Shown: positions 1-7,340 of the stretch, piece by piece
How positions within the stretch are numbered: the stretch's first letter is position 1
Layout of the letters: each line of letters opens with the position of its first letter
The notes under the pieces: model-generated
Seen by the model: only the letters and a program-made list of their open reading frames with translations
Databases searched by the model: none
Told to the model about the DNA's origin: nothing
Made by a program: the position numbers and the translations under genes
Assembly (NCBI GenBank): GCA_001464165.1
Contig: LNEX01000340.1
Span: 1-16,232, forward strand
From: a bacterium Ga0077546
Lineage (GTDB): Bacteria > Cyanobacteriota > Vampirovibrionia > Obscuribacterales > Obscuribacteraceae
Direction: 5' to 3'
Length of the DNA: 16,232 nt

Positions 1-1
1 A

Positions 2-823
2 GAAAACTTCCGCTATTATCTCTATTTCGGCCTTCCTGGTGATCGAGAAGAAGGCCCTACAGCCTTCATGCACCGAGCTTCTGCCTTAGAGAACCCAGCT
101 GTACCTCTCTGCCATCACTGCATGGACGCTGGTCATATCACTAACGGCGTTTTCAGCGCAGGCGTTGATGTTGGCAAAGTGCGGCTTGGTGCTTCGATAT
201 TCCGCGGTCAAGAACCAGGCGAAAATCGTTACATCATTGAAAGTGGTAGCTTTGACAGTTTTTCAGTGCGGGCACAATATGCACCTACCGAAAACTGGGT
301 GCTCGGAGCATCATACGCCTCTGTGCACAACGCTGAAGTATTACACCCCGGCGACATGGAACGCTATACTGTTTTTGCTCAATATTCCAAACGCTTTGAT
401 GGTGGCTATACTGCCGTCTCCGGAGTATTTGGTCACAACCAAGAACAGCATGGCACCTTAACTGGCGGTTTACTCGAAGGAACAATCAACTTTTACGATC
501 GCAACTACCTCTACGGCAGAGGTGAGTGCGTCAACAAGCCCGGTCTAACCGATACCAATATCTACGGTCGCCCAGGTCTGGAACACGAGCTCTCCGGACA
601 CGAAGACCTGCACAGCGCAAGCGCTATAAGCCCAGCTAATAGCACAGTCTGCGCCCTGACTGCTGGCTATGCGCGAGATGTCTATGCTTCTTCCGCCATA
701 CGAATTGGCCTTGGTTTCGATGTCACCGGTTACCTCGTGCCCAATGAACTTGAGCCAATTTACGGCTCAAATCCAATCAGCTTCATGCTCAACATCCGTC
801 TGCGACCCGGTCGAGTCTTTTAG
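2..823 (+). CDS. Outer-membrane beta-barrel type protein, 5' end cut off by window edge
   Basis: The reading frame is open from base 2 to the stop at 823, so the ATG at 68 is an internal methionine and the true start lies upstream of the window. About 273 residues remain. Near the visible N-terminus is the stretch AFMHRASALENP followed by PLCHHCMDAGHI, a histidine-rich block I recall from a family of uncharacterised barrel proteins of Gram-negative bacteria (not searched). The rest alternates polar and hydrophobic residues in short strands (KVRLGASIF, FSVRAQYAP, YTVFAQYSK, RIGLGFDVTG), typical of transmembrane beta strands. It ends in SFMLNIRLRPGRVF, with a terminal aromatic residue as is common in barrel proteins recognised by the BAM machinery. 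A role in outer-membrane transport or surface structure is inferred. No enzyme motif is visible. Confidence 0.6.
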   Translation, partial: ENFRYYLYFGLPGDREEGPTAFMHRASALENPAVPLCHHCMDAGHITNGVFSAGVDVGKVRLGASIFRGQEPGENRYIIESGSFDSFSVRAQYAPTENWVLGASYASVHNAEVLHPGDMERYTVFAQYSKRFDGGYTAVSGVFGHNQEQHGTLTGGLLEGTINFYDRNYLYGRGECVNKPGLTDTNIYGRPGLEHELSGHEDLHSASAISPANSTVCALTAGYARDVYASSAIRIGLGFDVTGYLVPNELEPIYGSNPISFMLNIRLRPGRVF

Positions 824-836
824 CTTCCTAGCCTAG

Positions 837-883
837 TTGCTGAATAGCTTAATTGCTGAATAGCTTAGTTGCTCTCTAGCTAA
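837..883 (+). repeat. Three tandem copies of a 16-bp unit
   Basis: Just after the barrel-protein stop, the unit TTGCTGAATAGCTTAA occurs at 837-852 and again at 853-868 with only the last base changed. A third, decayed copy (TTGCTCTCTAGCTAA) sits at 869-883. It lies in the gap before the next gene and has no clear hairpin or T-run, so it does not look like an intrinsic terminator. Replication slippage is the simplest origin. Confidence 0.75.
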
Positions 884-925
884 AGACCTAAATCTCAGAC
901 CAAACCATCAAACAGAGATCAACAC

Positions 926-1282
926 ATGAAAAGTAAAGACTATTTTTCCCAGAAAAGAAAAGAACTAAGGCTGATACTAGTAGCTATCTTCGCTCTTTTC
1001 AGCATACTTAGTCTCGCAGACTGCGCAGCAAGCGCACAAGGCGATACATTTATCAACGCCTCATCCTTCAGCCAAGTCGACTACCGCTATAACCGGCGCG
1101 GCTATGACCCTGGCTATAACCAATACAGACGCTGGCCCTATCAACAATATTACCAACGGCCCTATTACCCGCGGCAATATTATCGCCCCCCTTATTATCA
1201 ACGCCCTCAATATCAATGCTGGTACGTACCGGTTTATGACCGATATGGCTACGTGGCCTACCACAGACGAGTTTGTCGCTAA
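926..1282 (+). CDS. Small exported Tyr/Pro/Arg-rich protein with C-terminal CWY...CR module
   Basis: This 118-residue protein has a positively charged N-terminus and a hydrophobic core at about residues 15-32, followed by LADCAASAQG, so it is almost certainly exported. Cleavage after ASA is the best guess. The Asp before Cys33 makes a lipoprotein signal unlikely. The mature part from about residue 52 is dominated by Tyr, Arg, Pro and Gln in YYQRPYY-type repeats, suggesting a disordered, sticky envelope or matrix protein. The C-terminus has C-W-Y-x3-Y-D-x2-G-Y-x7-C-R directly before the stop, and the next gene product ends with the same spacing; the two Cys may form a disulfide. Function is unknown. 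A weak AGAGA upstream of the ATG fits as ribosome binding site. Confidence 0.7.
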   Translation: MKSKDYFSQKRKELRLILVAIFALFSILSLADCAASAQGDTFINASSFSQVDYRYNRRGYDPGYNQYRRWPYQQYYQRPYYPRQYYRPPYYQRPQYQCWYVPVYDRYGYVAYHRRVCR

Positions 1283-1354
1283 CTGTTCCTTCGCAAGCAG
1301 AAAGCCACAAACAAACTCACCCACAAACCAAATTACGAACCGAGGAAGAAACTT

Positions 1355-1771
1355 ATGAACAAAAGCAATCTTGCCAGAAACAAATTGCTTCGCCCCCTAC
1401 TGCTTGTTCTCGGCCTTATCACCGTACTCGCACTGAGCGGTTGCGCCACTCCTTTAGGACAACGGTATGGCACTATTGGTGCGCTGGGCGGTGCCGTTAT
1501 CGGCGGTGCTGCCGATGGCCTGAATGGTGCCGTTATCGGTGGCACCGCCGGGGCAGCAGCAGGTGGCTACATTGGCGATCAAGAATCATTTGATCAAGAT
1601 CGCCAATATCGAGAACAACAACAACAACAACAACAACAACAGCGCTATTACGAACGTGATTATGGCTATCAAGAGAGATACCAACCACGGCAAAATTATC
1701 AAGAATGCTGGTACGAGTCAATTTATGACTACGATGGCTACGAAGTTGGCAGACAAAAATTTTGCCGCTGA
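1355..1771 (+). CDS. Glycine-zipper lipoprotein with polyglutamine tract and CWY...CR module
   Basis: This 138-residue protein starts with a lipoprotein signal: basic N-region, hydrophobic core and lipobox LSGC with Cys at about residue 29. Residues about 38-75 form a glycine zipper (GALGGAVIGGAAD, GAVIGGTAGAAAGG) like the 17-kDa/YmgG-type surface antigen domains that insert into or pack on membranes. Nine consecutive glutamines follow, then a Tyr/Arg/Gln-rich stretch. The C-terminus carries the same C-W-Y-x3-Y-D-x2-G-Y-x7-C-R module as the preceding gene. The start is supported by GAGGA at 1342-1346. The protein is probably anchored in the outer membrane. The shared module and adjacency suggest the two proteins arose by duplication of the end domain and may work together. 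The exact role is unknown. Confidence 0.75.
   Translation: MNKSNLARNKLLRPLLLVLGLITVLALSGCATPLGQRYGTIGALGGAVIGGAADGLNGAVIGGTAGAAAGGYIGDQESFDQDRQYREQQQQQQQQQRYYERDYGYQERYQPRQNYQECWYESIYDYDGYEVGRQKFCR
1490..1542 (+). repeat. In-frame 17-bp direct repeat encoding the glycine zipper
   Basis: GGTGCCGTTATCGGCGG at 1490-1506 recurs at 1526-1542 with one silent change. The 36-base offset equals twelve codons, so the zipper GAVIGG motif is duplicated in frame. This suggests the domain grew by tandem duplication. Confidence 0.8.
1616..1642 (+). repeat. CAA trinucleotide microsatellite encoding polyglutamine
   Basis: Eight CAA codons followed by one CAG encode nine glutamines inside the lipoprotein gene. 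The near-pure CAA run is a slippage-prone repeat. Because the unit is three bases, length changes would lengthen or shorten the linker between the glycine zipper and the C-terminal module without breaking the frame. Confidence 0.9.
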
Positions 1772-1910
1772 GCACAGTTAAGTCAATCGCTATTGCAAGG
1801 CAAATGATCCACCCGTCCACTTCTTAAAGCCGTATCAATCACCCCCTTAGAACAACTCTAATGAGCACTTATCTTCCGGGCCCTTAACATCACAATCAGG
1901 ATAATAAAAC

Positions 1911-2276
1911 ATGTACATCAGCATTCGCCACCGCGACTCCAGCGGTTCGGCTGCTAACGGCTTTGAAGCGCGAGCATCTGCTCAGCCAATTCAGCCCATT
2001 CTCTTTCAAGTGACGGTTCCGCCAAGTCCCGCAACACAAGCACTAAGTACGCTGACTATCGACCTAAGTCACTTGTCACCAGCTGAGAAGCAACAAGATG
2101 TCGAGTTTATTGTGCAAGGAGCTCTAACCGTCATCAAGCGCGGACCACATTGTCTCACGGTAAACAGTACCAACGAATCTCTTGTTGGCACTATTGAAAT
2201 AAAAACAGTCGAATGCACCTTAATTGGCACCATCGTAACCGGGGATAAAGTCAAGTTTGACTTCCCCATCCGATAG
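1911..2276 (+). CDS. Small protein of unknown function, beta-strand rich
   Basis: The 121-residue product is not recognised. It has no signal peptide or membrane segment. The N-terminal 35 residues are polar and low in predicted structure. The rest (LFQVTVPPSP, DVEFIVQGALTVIKRG, LVGTIEIKTVECTLIGTIV, KVKFDFPIR) alternates as beta strands and resembles a small sandwich or barrel fold. A region near the middle (SHLSPAEKQQ) is likely helical. CAGGA at 1897-1901 is well placed before the ATG. It lies between the two small envelope proteins and a large membrane protein, all on the same strand, but nothing ties it to them functionally. It is a plausible real gene because of its ribosome binding site and length. 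Confidence 0.5.
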   Translation: MYISIRHRDSSGSAANGFEARASAQPIQPILFQVTVPPSPATQALSTLTIDLSHLSPAEKQQDVEFIVQGALTVIKRGPHCLTVNSTNESLVGTIEIKTVECTLIGTIVTGDKVKFDFPIR

Positions 2277-2307
2277 ATTGAGCTGAAACAGCTAACTAAA
2301 AGCAAGC

Positions 2308-2341
2308 AGTCGGCCTTTGAACCACGGTTTAGAGGTCGACT
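2308..2341 (+). other. Strong RNA hairpin upstream of the 2376 gene
   Basis: Bases 2308-2322 pair with 2327-2341 in a 15-bp stem closed by a CACG loop. Three pairs are G-U in the + strand RNA, which would be A-C mismatches on the opposite strand, so the structure is intended for the + strand transcript. No T-run follows, so it is not a standard intrinsic terminator. It ends 24 bases before the ribosome binding site AGG at 2366-2368. It could be an mRNA stability or processing element, or a leader structure controlling the membrane protein gene. Confidence 0.55.
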
Positions 2342-2375
2342 ACTTCGAATCAACATTCACCCAATAGGTTTACCT

Positions 2376-4013
2376 ATGAACTTAAATAATCTCACAGAAC
2401 CATCAGTCCGAGCGGGTTATGCGCGAATTATCGCACGCTTTCTGTTTCTATCATTTGTCATAACTCTGCCACTATTCCAGCCTGGTCTAGGATGGATTGC
2501 AGTGATTGCCACCTTTGTCTACTGCACAAAAAAATGGGGCTTCTTGGCTGGTATAACCGCAGCTGCTGCCTATACAGGCCTCTATGCGGCTATCGCAATC
2601 TACGCCCTGCCGTTTGTCCATGTCTATACAATCACAGCCTGGCAATATGTGATGCAGTGGGGCCCTGCAACTGCAGCCATTATTCTCAGCTGCGCCTTTT
2701 TACTACAGGGAAAAGTCAGCGATTGGGGCAACAAAACAAAAGCCACTGCTCATCTCACTGTCTGGGGCATTGCTCTATTTATTGCAGCGTTCTCATGGCT
2801 AGATTCGAGCAATCAAGATGTCACAGAATGGACCATGGCAGAAGTGCTAGATCCTGAAGTAATCAGAACACTGCCCAATGCCGATAAGAAGAACTTCCGC
2901 ATGCTGCCTCAAGCTACAGCACTAGGATATCTGCAAAACCTCAATGACGACACCAGAACCTATGTCTCTGAACCACACATGGCGCCTTGCGATTCACAGG
3001 GAAACCAATGCTGGGAAGGAGCAATTCACCTGAAAGGGGCAGCTGATGGCATTTGGTACAACTTTCTTGGTGACACAGTCATAAACGTCGCTACAGTAGA
3101 CCCCACCCACGTCAACATGAAAGGAAAAATTGCCGACGGCAATGACGGCTTCTTCTTAGCCGGTCCCAAAAGCTGGGTAGTGCAAGCAGCATTCGCGGTG
3201 CATAATCCTTTCAGCGAACAGCAAGAAGCACTCTACTGGCGCGAAACATACAACAGCCCATTGGTGATGCTCATTCCTTACATCTCTTACCGACCAACGT
3301 TAACAGGAGTCATGCTGCCCGAGTTAGCTGGAGTAATGAGTGTCAATCGCTTTGGCATAGTAAACGATATGAGCCCAGCTACGGCTAAAGCAAAATATCC
3401 CAACATGCCGTTTTATCCCACCAAGCTAGCTCGGCTCTATGCTGAGATTTATGCCAAATGGAATGGCGGCATGAAAGGGCGCATGATCACAAAAGAGCAT
3501 GAGCTGCGCGTCAGCGAACCTGATGCCACAGGCAAACCACATTTCAACAAGGCACCCTACATCGAAGTCTACGACAGCAACTTTGGCTGGCAAGAAGTAA
3601 TCACCTTAGAACCCAAAGGTGACGATAGTGCCAAGCTCGCAAAAATTCTTTTCTTTGATGCCGCTTCCGGTTATTGCAAACAATACATAGTGCCTGACAT
3701 TGCTCTTAATGGTCCTAGACAAGCCATTATCCAAGTGATGCAAGGCAACTGGAATGCCGACTGGTCACAATTCGAAAAAGTAGAACCGCGTCCTCTAATC
3801 ACTAACGGACATATTTACTACGTTGTTGCCGTTGTTTCAACAGCTGGTACAAAGCACCCCTATGTTCACTCAGTGGTTATTGACGGTCAAACTTTGAAAT
3901 CTTATGAAGTGGGCGATCACGCAGCACTGTTCACTCTGATAGACAAATTAGAGCACGGCATCTCTGTGCAACCCATACATCTACCAATGGTGGCACCAAA
4001 CTCTAAGCAGTAA
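2376..4013 (+). CDS. Membrane-anchored protein of unknown function with large soluble domain
   Basis: This 545-residue protein is not recognised. The first 145 residues hold about five hydrophobic segments (roughly 20-37, 39-51, 54-76, 92-107, 126-142). A soluble domain of about 400 residues follows that probably faces the periplasm, although topology is not certain. Two Cys in CDSQGNQC (about 204-211) could form a disulfide, which fits an exported domain. The soluble part is rich in aromatic residues and beta-like stretches (IYYVVAVVSTAG, HSVVIDGQTLKSYEVGD). I see no catalytic motif, nucleotide site or metal site. The ATG has AGG at 2366-2368. An intrinsic terminator follows the stop, so the gene ends a transcription unit. 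Role in envelope assembly or sensing is possible but unproven. Confidence 0.65.
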   Translation: MNLNNLTEPSVRAGYARIIARFLFLSFVITLPLFQPGLGWIAVIATFVYCTKKWGFLAGITAAAAYTGLYAAIAIYALPFVHVYTITAWQYVMQWGPATAAIILSCAFLLQGKVSDWGNKTKATAHLTVWGIALFIAAFSWLDSSNQDVTEWTMAEVLDPEVIRTLPNADKKNFRMLPQATALGYLQNLNDDTRTYVSEPHMAPCDSQGNQCWEGAIHLKGAADGIWYNFLGDTVINVATVDPTHVNMKGKIADGNDGFFLAGPKSWVVQAAFAVHNPFSEQQEALYWRETYNSPLVMLIPYISYRPTLTGVMLPELAGVMSVNRFGIVNDMSPATAKAKYPNMPFYPTKLARLYAEIYAKWNGGMKGRMITKEHELRVSEPDATGKPHFNKAPYIEVYDSNFGWQEVITLEPKGDDSAKLAKILFFDAASGYCKQYIVPDIALNGPRQAIIQVMQGNWNADWSQFEKVEPRPLITNGHIYYVVAVVSTAGTKHPYVHSVVIDGQTLKSYEVGDHAALFTLIDKLEHGISVQPIHLPMVAPNSKQ

Positions 4014-4024
4014 ACTCTCACCCG

Positions 4025-4071
4025 TACAAGTTGGCGTCAAGATTCTTGCCGCCAGCTTGTATGGCCTTTTT
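4025..4071 (+). terminator. Intrinsic terminator after the 2376 gene
   Basis: Bases 4025-4036 pair with 4050-4061 (one G-U pair). A single mismatch follows, then CAAG at 4038-4041 pairs with CTTG at 4045-4048 around an ATT loop. A run of five T follows at 4067-4071. It lies 11 bases after the stop of the upstream gene and 23 bases before the glycosidase start, separating the two into different transcription units. The T-run begins about five bases after the stem, slightly further than ideal. Confidence 0.75.
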
Positions 4072-4094
4072 CATTCAATACTGAGGCACTCGCC

Positions 4095-5573
4095 ATGCAC
4101 ACAAGTATTACTAAGTTTTTCATTGTCATTGGCCTAGTGCTGGGCTTCATGCTCTCGCGCGCTAGTCACTGGCTGAAGAGAAAATCTAATCGAAATTCTA
4201 GCAATCCAAAACCAATTCTGCTGCACTACGGTCCCATGCGCCTGATGCAAACAAATTCAGAACAGCGCCCAGACCAACGCTTAGAACAGCAATCAGTCGA
4301 TGTTTATTGGCGCTTTTCTGGAGCCAACACCGACGAGGTCATCAGCGTTCATCCAGAAACAAGCTTTCAAGAAATTGTTGGCTTTGGCGGTGCTTTTACC
4401 GATGCAGCTTGCTACAACTTTGACCTGCTCTCAGAAGATGCTAGAGCTGAGTTGTTTAGCGATCTCTTTAGCCCAGCTTCGCAAGGAGGCCTAGGCCTAA
4501 ATTTTTGTCGAGTCTGCATTGGCTCAAGTGATTATGCTACCCATCTCTACAGCTATGATGAAGGCGAGCCAGACCCCGAGCTAAAGCGCTTTTCTATCGC
4601 ACACGACCAGAAATATATTCTGCCTTATCTGCGTCAAGCGCTGGCACTTAACGCTGAGATGCTTTTCTACGGCTCACCCTGGAGCCCGCCAGGCTGGATG
4701 AAATCTAACGGCTCAATGCTTGGTGGCAGCTTTCAACGCAAGAACTTTGGCAGCTATGCCAATTATTTTGTCAAATTTATTGAAAGCTACAAAGCTGAGG
4801 GCATCAACATTCATGCCATCACGGTACAAAACGAGGTAGACACAGATCAAGACGGCAAAATGCCAGCTTGTCTGTGGCCCCAAGAGTACGAAGTCGACTT
4901 CGTTAGTTACCATCTAGGACCGCTCTTTGAAAAGCAAGGCCTGGAGACACAAATTTGGATTATCGACCACAACTACAACCTCTGGGGTAGAGCGGTGGCA
5001 TCGCTGGAAACTCCTGCCCTAGCCAAATACGCCTCGGCCATTGCCTGGCATGGTTATGTCGGCGACGCATGGCGCATTGGCACAGTGCATGAAGCCCACC
5101 CACAGGTCAGTCACTACTGGACAGAAGGCGGCCCTGACTATACAGACCCCAACTACCAGAGCGATTACATCAAGTGGGCAAGAACATTTACTTCAAATCT
5201 TTCTAACTGGTGCCGCGGCATTACAGTATGGAACCTCGCGCTTGATCAAACCGGTCGCCCCAATATCGGGCCATTCCCTTGTGGCGGCCTAGTAACCATT
5301 AACTCAATAACCAAAGAAGTAACTCGCAGCGGTCAATATTACGCTCTTGCACACTTCTCTAAGTTCATTGAGCGCGGTGCAAAACGAATTGATTCTACGG
5401 CCTTGAAAACAACTCAAGAGATTACACACGTAGCATTCCTCAATCCCTCCGGAGAGAGAGTGCTAGTGCTGACTAATCTAGGCCCGGAGAAAACAATTAG
5501 TATCGAGGAAGGAAAAAGTGTAGCGGAAATCACTCTGACAAAAGAGTCGGTCACTACCCTAGCCTGGCAATAA
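4095..5573 (+). CDS. Glycoside hydrolase family 30, glucosylceramidase type
   Basis: The 492-residue protein matches the GH30 (lysosomal glucocerebrosidase-like) family, retaining enzymes that cleave beta-glycosidic bonds. The (beta/alpha)8 barrel begins with QEIVGFGGAFTDAACYN (92-108) and includes FYGSPWSPPGWMK (191-203). The acid/base Glu is E247 in ITVQNEV and the nucleophile Glu is E344 in YWTEGG, both present. WNLALDQTGRPNIGP (379-393) and CGGLVTIN match the barrel end, and residues about 400-492 form the usual beta-sandwich. Residues 5-22 are hydrophobic, so the enzyme is exported or membrane-anchored. Unusually, the positive charges (HWLKRKSNR) follow rather than precede this segment, leaving orientation unclear. 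Substrate could be a glucosylated lipid or beta-glucan; GH30 also includes xylanases and galactanases. It lies alone behind a terminator. Confidence 0.9.
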   Translation: MHTSITKFFIVIGLVLGFMLSRASHWLKRKSNRNSSNPKPILLHYGPMRLMQTNSEQRPDQRLEQQSVDVYWRFSGANTDEVISVHPETSFQEIVGFGGAFTDAACYNFDLLSEDARAELFSDLFSPASQGGLGLNFCRVCIGSSDYATHLYSYDEGEPDPELKRFSIAHDQKYILPYLRQALALNAEMLFYGSPWSPPGWMKSNGSMLGGSFQRKNFGSYANYFVKFIESYKAEGINIHAITVQNEVDTDQDGKMPACLWPQEYEVDFVSYHLGPLFEKQGLETQIWIIDHNYNLWGRAVASLETPALAKYASAIAWHGYVGDAWRIGTVHEAHPQVSHYWTEGGPDYTDPNYQSDYIKWARTFTSNLSNWCRGITVWNLALDQTGRPNIGPFPCGGLVTINSITKEVTRSGQYYALAHFSKFIERGAKRIDSTALKTTQEITHVAFLNPSGERVLVLTNLGPEKTISIEEGKSVAEITLTKESVTTLAWQ

Positions 5574-5681
5574 CAGAAACCGCCACCACTAAGCATCAGC
5601 TTACCTATGGCTTGCTTTTGGCTTAATTTCCTTGCGATCAATTAACTCATATTTTTTGAACTTAACTAGTGGAGATCTGCC

Positions 5682-6827
5682 ATGAACAACATCCTCACAG
5701 CGATGCCTTGGAAAAGGCTAGCAAAAATAGGTAAGCCTTTTTGGGTATCGGATAAAAGCTCGGTTGGTTTTACCAATCTCGGAATAATCCTCACACTAAT
5801 GGCTGCTAAAGCTGGTGTAGCAGTTTGCATCAATATTACCTCCGGTCACTTCATGACGGCCATGGAACAGAAAAGTTGGTTTGATTTCGGTCTCTACCTG
5901 CTCTTATCCATTCTCGCCATCTTAGTCACCGTACCAGTTGAAACTTACTACAACCTCTTAAGAACACGCCTAGCACTTTACTGGCGCGACTGGCTTTCAA
6001 GGAGCTTAATTCACAAATATTTCGCAGAAGGCGCTGGTCTACGAGTTGAGAAATCACACGAAATTGACAATCCTGAGCAGCGCATGACCCAAGATGTAGA
6101 CTCATTTTGCGGTTCGTCAATACGCTTAGCCATATCGATTTTGGATGCCTTCGTCACCGTCTGCACATTTATGATAGTGCTGTGGAAAATTTCACCATCA
6201 CTCTCATTCATTGTTATCGTCTACTCAACTCTAGGCCTGGTAATTGTTTCACAGATTGGCAAAACACTAATTAGTATTAGTGATCGCCAAATGAAAACAG
6301 AAGCCGACCTCAGGGCCAAATTGGCTAGCGCCCGCGATCAGCTCGTCACTAACAATGCTAGCAGTGCCACGACTGTTACTGAAGCAGAGCTTGCTCTCAC
6401 TGCAGTAATATCGAACTTACTAGACATGACAATCGTACACAAAAATCTTCAGTTATTTACTGGAGTCTTCAATCACCTGGTACCACTAATTCCACCATTG
6501 GTTATCTATCACCTCTACTTTAACGATAACATTCCCTTTGGCACTATCACCCAAGCTGTAATGGCTTTCACCTCAGTGTTTCATGGCGCCACCATATTGA
6601 TCGGCCAATTTGCTGACCTCAGTCACTATGCAGCGATCATCAACCGCATTGGCTCACTGACAGAGGCTCTTGCTACTCCAGGCGAAGAAGCAAAACCGAC
6701 AAACACAAACTACTTTCAGCTCGACATGTTCTACGACTTTGAAGCAACTAGCGTTGACGAAGCGCTAGGCAGCGGAAGTAGCAACCTTTTCAACTCAACC
6801 ATAATAAAAAGGAAACAAAAATGTTAA
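5682..6827 (+). CDS. SbmA/YddA-type transporter membrane domain without ATPase domain
   Basis: The 381-residue protein resembles the membrane domain of the ABC-D/SbmA-BacA family (ABC_membrane_2), which moves peptides or very-long-chain fatty acyl groups. Diagnostic stretches are TRLALYWRDWLSRSLIHKYF (95-114) and EIDNPEQRMTQDVDSFC (127-143). About six membrane segments are seen near 28-50, 66-88, 148-168, 174-196, 258-280 and 284-305. YddA-type relatives continue with a nucleotide-binding domain, but here the protein ends after the membrane part and a 50-residue polar tail, with no Walker A. SbmA and BacA also lack an ATPase and run on proton force. The segment that in relatives reads roughly RDNAESIAFYRGE is replaced at about 218-236 by a Thr/Ser/Ala-rich stretch, so it is divergent. 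GGAG at 5671-5674 supports the start. The stop overlaps the next gene by seven bases. Confidence 0.75.
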   Translation: MNNILTAMPWKRLAKIGKPFWVSDKSSVGFTNLGIILTLMAAKAGVAVCINITSGHFMTAMEQKSWFDFGLYLLLSILAILVTVPVETYYNLLRTRLALYWRDWLSRSLIHKYFAEGAGLRVEKSHEIDNPEQRMTQDVDSFCGSSIRLAISILDAFVTVCTFMIVLWKISPSLSFIVIVYSTLGLVIVSQIGKTLISISDRQMKTEADLRAKLASARDQLVTNNASSATTVTEAELALTAVISNLLDMTIVHKNLQLFTGVFNHLVPLIPPLVIYHLYFNDNIPFGTITQAVMAFTSVFHGATILIGQFADLSHYAAIINRIGSLTEALATPGEEAKPTNTNYFQLDMFYDFEATSVDEALGSGSSNLFNSTIIKRKQKC

Positions 6828-7312
6828 ATCAAAAAGCCATTAAGAAAGCACGAGGCGCTTTAGTTATCTACTTGCGCACAACCCTAACAGAAAAGATGGA
6901 CGAGATTCAGGCCCTTCTTAACCACGTAGAAGAGCTGGACAGTGAAGAAAAACCCGTTTCTGAACAAGCAGAAAAGTTTCTTGGCGACGGCAACAAAATC
7001 TGGAATATGGGCGCCCTAAAAGAACTTTCTGCGCGCAAAGATGCAATTCAACTGTTCGACAAAACAATGACCAAAATAGCGGCAACAAAAGATGCAGCTA
7101 GATCCATGGAGGTCTTGGAATTGTCATTTAGAGATAAGGACCAGTATGCGTGCGTGGCGCCACTATCACCTGAAAGCGACAGTGTAATCCCCGTTGAAAA
7201 CATCAAAGGGCAACCACGAGTGCTTTATGACGTATTTAAAGAAGCAGAACTAAATCCACGTTTTATCCGCAGAGGCATGGTCGAAGTTTGCTTCTTGCAA
7301 ATCAGCTGGTAA
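6821..7312 (+). CDS. Small helical soluble protein, unknown, coupled to the transporter gene
   Basis: The 163-residue product is not recognised. It begins ATGTTAA, overlapping the stop of the transporter gene by seven bases, which suggests translational coupling and a joint role. AGGAAA a few bases upstream of the ATG serves as ribosome binding site. The first 100 residues are charged and helix-prone (TLTEKMDEIQALLNHVEELD; KELSARKDAIQLFDKTMTKI). The last 60 look mixed alpha/beta and end with FIRRGMVEVCFLQISW. No signal peptide or membrane segment is visible, so a cytoplasmic protein is likely. I checked for a Walker A motif because the neighbour lacks its ATPase domain; there is none. A partner or regulator of the transporter is only an inference. 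Confidence 0.55.
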   Translation: MLNQKAIKKARGALVIYLRTTLTEKMDEIQALLNHVEELDSEEKPVSEQAEKFLGDGNKIWNMGALKELSARKDAIQLFDKTMTKIAATKDAARSMEVLELSFRDKDQYACVAPLSPESDSVIPVENIKGQPRVLYDVFKEAELNPRFIRRGMVEVCFLQISW

Positions 7313-7340
7313 ATCAATTCAGAATTTGCCACTTACAAAC

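Noticed and set aside
1073..1270. Repeated TATTACCAACGGCCC-like words as a repeat array or CRISPR
   Set aside because: These are codon-level echoes of a Tyr/Gln/Arg/Pro-rich protein with irregular spacing and no spacers.
1269..1318. Inverted repeat GAGTTTGT / ACAAACTC around the stop of the 926 gene
   Set aside because: Only 8 bp with a 34-base spacer and no T-run; likely chance.
5586..5605. Small stem TAAGC-ATCA-GCTTA after the glycosidase gene as terminator
   Set aside because: Five pairs only and no T-run directly after it.
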